Source: an uncultured Nostocoides sp. (lineage in GTDB: Bacteria; Actinomycetota; Actinomycetes; Actinomycetales; Dermatophilaceae). Taken from it: 60,911 nt of DNA. Of this stretch, positions 56,353-60,911 are shown in pieces. Where the stretch lies: contig CALMQX010000023.1 of assembly GCA_937873315.1 (NCBI GenBank), forward strand, positions 1 to 60,911, written 5' to 3'. Numbering within the stretch: position 1 is the first letter of the stretch; each line of letters starts with the position of its first letter. The notes under the pieces are model-generated. The model worked only from the letters and a program-made list of their open reading frames with translations. It had not been told where the DNA came from and searched no databases. Made by a program: the position numbers and the translations under genes.

Positions 56353-58743
56353 ATGCAAGGGCGTGCTCACAGTCTCTCGGCCGTGTTCCGGCTACTCGCT
56401 GCATTCAGCGTGCTCAGTGTCATTGCTGGCATCCTCATGGCCGCGGTCGCGATGCCCGCCATTGGCGCCGTCGGTTCAGTGGCCAATAGCTCGGTGGACT
56501 TCTTCAACGACCTGCCCCATGACTTCACGGCGACACCGCTGGCCCAGCAGTCCAAAATCCTGGACTCCGAGGGCGGGCTGGTGGCCAACCCATACGACGA
56601 GAACCGCATCGTCGTCGGTCTGAAGTCGATTTCGCCGTGGATGCAAAAAGCCCAGATCGCCCTGGAGGACGCGCGCTTCTACGAGCACAACGGTCTGGAC
56701 ACCAAGGGTTTGGCCCGCGCCTTCGTCTCGCAACTCACCGGCGGTCAGGTGCAGGGTGCCTCATCGATCACCCAGCAGTACGTCAAGTTGACCCTCCAAG
56801 ACAACGCGCTGCGCCGGGGTGACAAGGCCGCCGCCCAGGATGCCGTCGAGGTGTCCTTCGGCCGGAAGCTGCAGGAACTTCGCTACGCCCTCGATGTCGA
56901 GGAGAAGCTCACCAAGCAGCAGATCCTCACCAACTACCTCAACTTGGCCTACTACGGCGACCAGGCGTACGGGGTCGAAGCGGCCGCGATCAACTACTTC
57001 AGCATCCGCGCCAAGGACCTCAACATCGGGCAGGCCGCTCTGCTGGCGGGCATCGTGCAGCAGCCCACGACATTCAACCCCTTGATCAACGCCAAGAAGT
57101 CCCAGGAGCGTCGGGACTTGGTCCTTGATCGCATGCAGGCACTGGGGATGGCGACCCCTGACCAGGTGAAGGCCGCCAAGGCGACCCCGGTCGGGAAGAT
57201 GATCCACAAGACCTACACGCCCGGTGGTTGCCACCGCTCCAAGGTCCCGTACCTCTGCTCGTACGTGATGAAGTGGCTCGAGAATGCCCCCGAGATGGCG
57301 GTGCTGGGCAAGACCCCGACCGAGCGACTCAAGAACATTAACCAGGGTGGTCTGACCATCCGCACGTCCTTCAACCCCAAGATCCAGGCCGCTGCGCAGA
57401 AATACGTGAGCGCGACGATCAAGCCCAACGACCCCCTGCTGGGTGCGGCCGCCGCGATCGTCGAACCCGGCACCGGTCGGGTGCTGGCGTTGGCCCAGTC
57501 CTCGGACTTCAAGAAGCTCGAAGTCAACTGGAATGTGCAGCAGGACTACGGCGGCGTCACCAATGGTTTCCAGTTCGGGTCGACCGCCAAGATGTTCACC
57601 CTGGTCACCGCGCTCGAAAAGGGCATGTCGATCAATGCCACCGGGCTCTCGCCGGGTGCCGACAAGGGCAAGTACCACGTCTTCAAGCCCGAGGACTTCC
57701 ATGACGAGTGCAATGCCTCGTCGCCCTATGAAGTCGACGTGCACGGCCATAAGGCAAGCACCATGAGCCTGCGGACCGCCACAGCGCAGTCCGATAACGG
57801 CTTCTACGTCAACCTGGCCATCAAGGTCGGTGGCTGCCAGGTGTGGGAGACCATGAAGAAGATGGGTATGGCCCGCGGCAATGGCGACCCCATCACCAAG
57901 AGCATCGCTCCGGTCTCCCTGGGAGTCGATGATGTCACCCCACTGACGCTGGCCAATGCGTATGCCACGCTGGCCGCCAACGGGAAGTACTGCAGCCCCA
58001 TCCCGGTCACCTCGATCACCACGCCGGATCGCAAGGAAATCAAGTTCAAGACCACCAACTGCAAGCAGGTCATCCGCGAAGACGTCGCCGCGGGGGCCAC
58101 CCAATTGCTGCGGGGGGTGCTCAGACCGGGCGGGACCGCGAGTGAATCCGGCTGGAGCCAGTCTCGTCCGGCCGCCGGCAAGACCGGGACGACCACCGGT
58201 AACGGTCAGGTCTGGTTTGCGGGGTATACCCCTCAGATGTCCACTGCGGTCTGGGTCGGCCACCCCAAGAACATTTACTACCCCGGCACGACCACCGTCC
58301 GCTCGCTCAATGGCCACTGCTTCGGGAGGTACGGCAGCTGCAACCGCCCTATCTTTGGTGGCACGATCACCGCTCCCCTGTGGGCAGACATCATGCGGGA
58401 TGCTCACGAGGGGCTTCCGGTGAAGTCCTTCCCCGAGCCCGGCTCCGCCGTGGTCAATGGCGACTACGTCTCACTGCCCTGGGTGGTCGGTCGCGACTAT
58501 GCGTCGGCTAAGGCGATCCTCAATGCCGCAGGCTTCGAGGTCTTCCAGGCCGGCACGATGAACTCTGGGTACCCCAAGGGAGTCGTCGCTGCGACAGATC
58601 CATCGGGCCAGGCCATTCGGGACTCGTCCGTGGGCCTGGTGCTCTCGACGGGAGTTTCTCCGAAGCCGACGGCGTCACCCTCGAAGTCTGGCTCCGCGAA
58701 GCCGTCCACCAAGCCCTCGACCAAACCGACGAAGAAGAAGTAA
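56353..58743 (+). CDS. ponA2: Bifunctional penicillin-binding protein PonA2
   Basis: 796-aa class A PBP building peptidoglycan outside the membrane. N-terminal helix (FRLLAAFSVLSVIAGILMAAVAMPA), glycosyltransferase domain with catalytic Glu in ALEDARFYEHNGLD and QGASSITQQYVKLT, transpeptidase domain with FGSTAKMFTL (SxxK), SDN and KTGTT, one PASTA domain (LPWVVGRDYASAKAILNAAGFEV) and a Ser/Pro/Lys tail. ATG 7 nt after a TACCCT box; the upstream frame to 56239 is rejected. The 296-bp gap to whiB holds both promoters and no gene. Confidence 0.95.
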   Translation: MQGRAHSLSAVFRLLAAFSVLSVIAGILMAAVAMPAIGAVGSVANSSVDFFNDLPHDFTATPLAQQSKILDSEGGLVANPYDENRIVVGLKSISPWMQKAQIALEDARFYEHNGLDTKGLARAFVSQLTGGQVQGASSITQQYVKLTLQDNALRRGDKAAAQDAVEVSFGRKLQELRYALDVEEKLTKQQILTNYLNLAYYGDQAYGVEAAAINYFSIRAKDLNIGQAALLAGIVQQPTTFNPLINAKKSQERRDLVLDRMQALGMATPDQVKAAKATPVGKMIHKTYTPGGCHRSKVPYLCSYVMKWLENAPEMAVLGKTPTERLKNINQGGLTIRTSFNPKIQAAAQKYVSATIKPNDPLLGAAAAIVEPGTGRVLALAQSSDFKKLEVNWNVQQDYGGVTNGFQFGSTAKMFTLVTALEKGMSINATGLSPGADKGKYHVFKPEDFHDECNASSPYEVDVHGHKASTMSLRTATAQSDNGFYVNLAIKVGGCQVWETMKKMGMARGNGDPITKSIAPVSLGVDDVTPLTLANAYATLAANGKYCSPIPVTSITTPDRKEIKFKTTNCKQVIREDVAAGATQLLRGVLRPGGTASESGWSQSRPAAGKTGTTTGNGQVWFAGYTPQMSTAVWVGHPKNIYYPGTTTVRSLNGHCFGRYGSCNRPIFGGTITAPLWADIMRDAHEGLPVKSFPEPGSAVVNGDYVSLPWVVGRDYASAKAILNAAGFEVFQAGTMNSGYPKGVVAATDPSGQAIRDSSVGLVLSTGVSPKPTASPSKSGSAKPSTKPSTKPTKKK

Positions 58744-58775
58744 GCGGCGCGGCCTAGTCCGCGCCGCCCACGATC

Positions 58776-59240
58776 TCAGTTGGCGGAGAGCACGGCCCGC
58801 ACGATAGCGGCGACTCGGCCACCATCAGCGCGTCCAGCCACCTCGGCCTGCGCAGCCTTCATGACCTGGCCCATCGCAGCCATGCCGCTCGCGCCGCTGC
58901 CCGCGACCGCGCGTTCCACGATGGCTCGCAACTCCTCGTCATCCAGCTGCGCGGGTAGATACGCCTCCAGCACGACCAACTCGGCATCCTCGGTCTCGGC
59001 CAGCTCCGGTCGGTGGGCGTCCCGGAAGGCCGCGGCGGCCTCTTTGCGCTTCTTGGCCTCCTTGGCCAGCACCTTGAGCACCTCGTCGTCGCTGAGCTCG
59101 CGGGCCTCATCGCCAGCGACCTCGGCGGTCGTCACTGCCGTCAGGGCCATCCGCAGGGTGCCGGAGCGGACCTTGTCGTGTGCGCGCATGGCGTCGTGAA
59201 GGTCGTGCTGCAGGCGTGCCTTGAGTCGCTCGGTGCTCAT
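58776..59240 (-). CDS. GatB/YqeY-domain protein
   Basis: 154-aa helical protein of the YqeY family: RLKARLQHDLHDAMRAHDKVRSGTLRMALTAV at the N-terminus, KKRKEAAAAFRDAHRPELAETEDAELVVLEAYLPAQLDDEEL, and the C-terminal GMAAMGQVMKAAQAEVAGRADGGRVAAIVRAVL. This domain resembles the tRNA-binding tail of GatB, so a tRNA-linked role is suspected. ATG 7 nt after a CAGACT box. Confidence 0.9.
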   Translation of the reverse strand: MSTERLKARLQHDLHDAMRAHDKVRSGTLRMALTAVTTAEVAGDEARELSDDEVLKVLAKEAKKRKEAAAAFRDAHRPELAETEDAELVVLEAYLPAQLDDEELRAIVERAVAGSGASGMAAMGQVMKAAQAEVAGRADGGRVAAIVRAVLSAN

Positions 59241-59314
59241 GCACACCAGTCTGCCAGGGGGCCGCAACGGGTTTGTGGGGCCATCCCGGCGCCACCGTCA
59301 GGGACAATGGTGCG

Positions 59315-60304
59315 GTGAGCGTGTTGCTGAAGACTCTGGGCGGGGCCGTGGGGGTGGGTGCTTCCGCGCTGGCCTATGCAGCGCTCATCGAACGCAACTG
59401 GTTCGCCCTGCGCGAGGCCTCCGTTCCGGTGCTGCCGCCGGGGTCATCGCCGGTCCGCATCCTGCAGGTGTCCGATCTGCACCTCACCCCCGGCCAGGAG
59501 CGCAAGATCGGCTGGGTGCGCGCATTGGCGAACCTGCAGCCTGACTTCGTCATCAACTCCGGGGATAACCTCTCGCACCTGGAGGCGGTGCCCGGGCTGT
59601 TGCGGGCCATGGAGCCGCTCCTGGAGTTCCCGGGGGCCTTCGTATTGGGCTCCAACGACTATTACGCCCCGGTGCTGAAGAATCCGGCGCTCTACCTCAC
59701 CTCGCGATACGCGCGGGTGGAGCACGAGCGGCCGCTGTTGCCGACCCAGAGCCTGGTGGACGGCCTCACCGGGGGTGGGTGGCGTGATCTGAACAATGCC
59801 CGCAGTCGAGTGAGCGTGGCTGGGGTGCCGCTGGAGTTCGTGGGCGTGAACGACCCGCACATCGAACTCGACCGGTATGCCGCGGTCGCCGGTCCCGCCG
59901 CCGAGGATGTCGCGCTCACCATCGGCCTGGTGCATGCGCCCTATCAGCGCGTCCTGGACGCCATGGTGGCCGATGGCGCGGGACTGGTCATTGCGGGGCA
60001 CACCCATGGCGGCCAATTGCGGGTGCCTGGGTATGGGGCACTGGTGACGAATTGCGATCTGGATCGTCGTCGGGCCAGCGGCCTGTCCCGCTGGTGGCCG
60101 GGCGCCGGAGGCGCTGGCTCAGCGGGTGGTGCGCAGGCGCCATACGTCGGCGACCCGCGAGCGGTGGCGCCCTCCTCGCAGGCGCCGCCGGACGCCGCGT
60201 GGCTGCACGTGTCGGCTGGCCTGGGGACCTCGCGGTTTGCTCCGGTGCGCTTCGCCTGCCGGCCGGAAGCGACCCTGCTCACTCTGGTTGCGACCGAGCC
60301 CTGA
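59315..60304 (+). CDS. Metallophosphoesterase, membrane-anchored
   Basis: 329 aa. One N-terminal hydrophobic segment ([17 protein letters not shown]) may anchor it. Calcineurin-like motifs: VSDLHL (D-x-H), NSGDNL (GD), LGSNDYY (GN-D like), and [10 protein letters not shown] (GH-x-H). A Gly/Ala/Ser-rich insertion near 265-295 is unusual. Equivalent to the gene after ponA2 in mycobacteria (Rv3683). GTG start 6 nt after a GACAAT box. Confidence 0.88.
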   Translation: MSVLLKTLGGAVGVGASALAYAALIERNWFALREASVPVLPPGSSPVRILQVSDLHLTPGQERKIGWVRALANLQPDFVINSGDNLSHLEAVPGLLRAMEPLLEFPGAFVLGSNDYYAPVLKNPALYLTSRYARVEHERPLLPTQSLVDGLTGGGWRDLNNARSRVSVAGVPLEFVGVNDPHIELDRYAAVAGPAAEDVALTIGLVHAPYQRVLDAMVADGAGLVIAGHTHGGQLRVPGYGALVTNCDLDRRRASGLSRWWPGAGGAGSAGGAQAPYVGDPRAVAPSSQAPPDAAWLHVSAGLGTSRFAPVRFACRPEATLLTLVATEP

Positions 60305-60378
60305 CCCGATTTATCGGTATGCCGTGAGGTCGGCTATCCTCGGGTGTCGCCCTCGCTGCTGGCGGGGTCGACATGCCA

Positions 60379-60455
<77 letters not shown>

Positions 60456-60465
60456 TTTGGCTTTA

Positions 60466-60498
60466 GGGCTCTGACCTGCGGAAACGCGGTCAGAGCCC
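60466..60498 (+). terminator. Terminator after tRNA-Pro
   Basis: GGGCTCTGACC pairs with GGTCAGAGCCC around TGCGGAAACGC, followed by ATTTGCTT. It begins 10 nt after the tRNA. Confidence 0.88.
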
Positions 60499-60911
60499 AT
60501 TTGCTTATGCAGCCTCCGGGCATATGGGGGGCATAAGGGCAGCGGTCGCGAACAGGTAAGACCCCCGCGAGGCGGCAACCTCCGGGGGTCGGACGACAGC
60601 AGTTCGAGGTGCTGACGTGACGTCAATGGTAGCCGTGGTGGCTCCGCCCGTGAAGGGCGTCGAGCTCCTGGCTGTTGCGCGTCCTGTCCCCTCGCGTCGT
60701 CGCTTGCGTGGCTCTGCCCTGGCGTTGGGCAGGCGGTGGTCCATGGCGTAGCCATCGACGCTCGACGCGGCGCTGGACAGGGCCTCAGCCGCGACACCAA
60801 AACGATCGACGCCCCCGGTGACTGATCTTCGAGACCCCCGAACCGGCGCGGGTCGCCTGCAGTGCGGTTGTGGCCACACCTGCTGCGGGTTCGCGGACAG
60901 CCTGCTCCTCA
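60499..60911. other. Region after tRNA-Pro: possible edge of an integrated element
   Basis: No convincing gene. It holds a hairpin GACCCCCG/CGGGGGTC enclosing GAGG/CCTC (60560-60590) of a type frequent in actinobacterial phages and integrative elements, a near-palindrome TGACGTGACGTCA at 60613-60625, and the phrase GGCATATGGGGGGCATAAG. A minus-strand frame (60505-60879) has a composition unlike the core genes. These fit the attL-side remnant of an element in tRNA-Pro, but an integrase is not visible. Confidence 0.35.

Noticed and set aside
56761-58407. 548-codon frame antisense to ponA2
   Set aside because: Shadow of the penicillin-binding protein; no start signal, no domain.
60505-60879. 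124-codon minus-strand gene beside tRNA-Pro
   Set aside because: No start signal, no similarity recognised, and a composition that fits neither strand as coding; kept only as part of the unassigned region.

Overview
High-GC DNA from an actinobacterium, most likely an Intrasporangiaceae/Dermatophilaceae-type member of the Micrococcales. The evidence is the gene set (WhiB, MshA/MscR mycothiol genes, CarD, SenX3-RegX3, MarP-like protease, ArsA pair, PonA2-like PBP, a 6C RNA), the frequent GTG starts, and gene blocks that match the order I remember from Mycobacterium tuberculosis and Streptomyces. The polyphosphate kinase 2 next to SenX3-RegX3 fits a phosphate-storing relative, but this is only an inference. 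The window is core chromosome. I see no prophage, insertion sequence or CRISPR array, apart from a possible integration scar beside tRNA-Pro at the right end.

Layout. 1-8.6 kb: tRNA-Thr; a threonine/serine exporter coupled to a membrane Ser/Thr kinase; a CBS protein; a shared sugar-ABC ATPase behind a LacI-type operator; a DUF4032 kinase-like protein; four small proline-rich-headed membrane proteins. 8.6-17.9 kb: rlmB-cysS, the MscR formaldehyde/mycothiol pair, ispF-ispD-carD, a lipoprotein, and regX3-senX3. 18-29.8 kb: PepSY membrane protein, ppk2 with a sigma-like/membrane fusion protein, gpmA, ybjN-mshA, a methyltransferase, dtd, an asparaginase, and an XRE regulator followed by an HbhA-like protein. 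29.8-45.2 kb is largely carbon metabolism: a BKACE enzyme, a 6C small RNA, a motif-degenerate Fic protein with a thioesterase, a LytS/LytTR system driving a DUF485 + sodium/solute symporter, kbl-tdh threonine catabolism, a second DUF485 + ActP symporter, and acs. 44.5-60.5 kb: a MarR regulator and NhaA behind a 21-bp repeat array and a possible leader peptide; the marP-nudix-nth operon; divergent crp; the MBL-NUDIX-RidA-DUF4177 operon; a hydrolase; the arsA pair; WhiB4/WblA; PonA2; YqeY; a metallophosphoesterase; tRNA-Pro.

How genes work together. Acetate or similar short acids enter through one or two DUF485/SSS symporters, one apparently controlled by its own two-component system, and are activated by Acs. 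Threonine breakdown by Tdh and Kbl yields acetyl-CoA and glycine. A Crp regulator is encoded here, and a perfect Crp/GlxR-type palindrome lies by the 6C RNA.

Beyond genes, four DNA-level patterns stand out. (1) The octamer CGGCATAC (or its complement) occurs about once per kb, on both strands, in genes and between them, and once as an inverted pair in a terminator. (2) Three copies of an ~84-bp palindromic intergenic element are present. (3) More than twenty genes have a TAnnnT -10 box 6-8 nt before the start codon, so leaderless transcription is widespread. (4) The nhaA upstream region holds a 21-bp tandem array and a short ORF whose stop overlaps the nhaA start.
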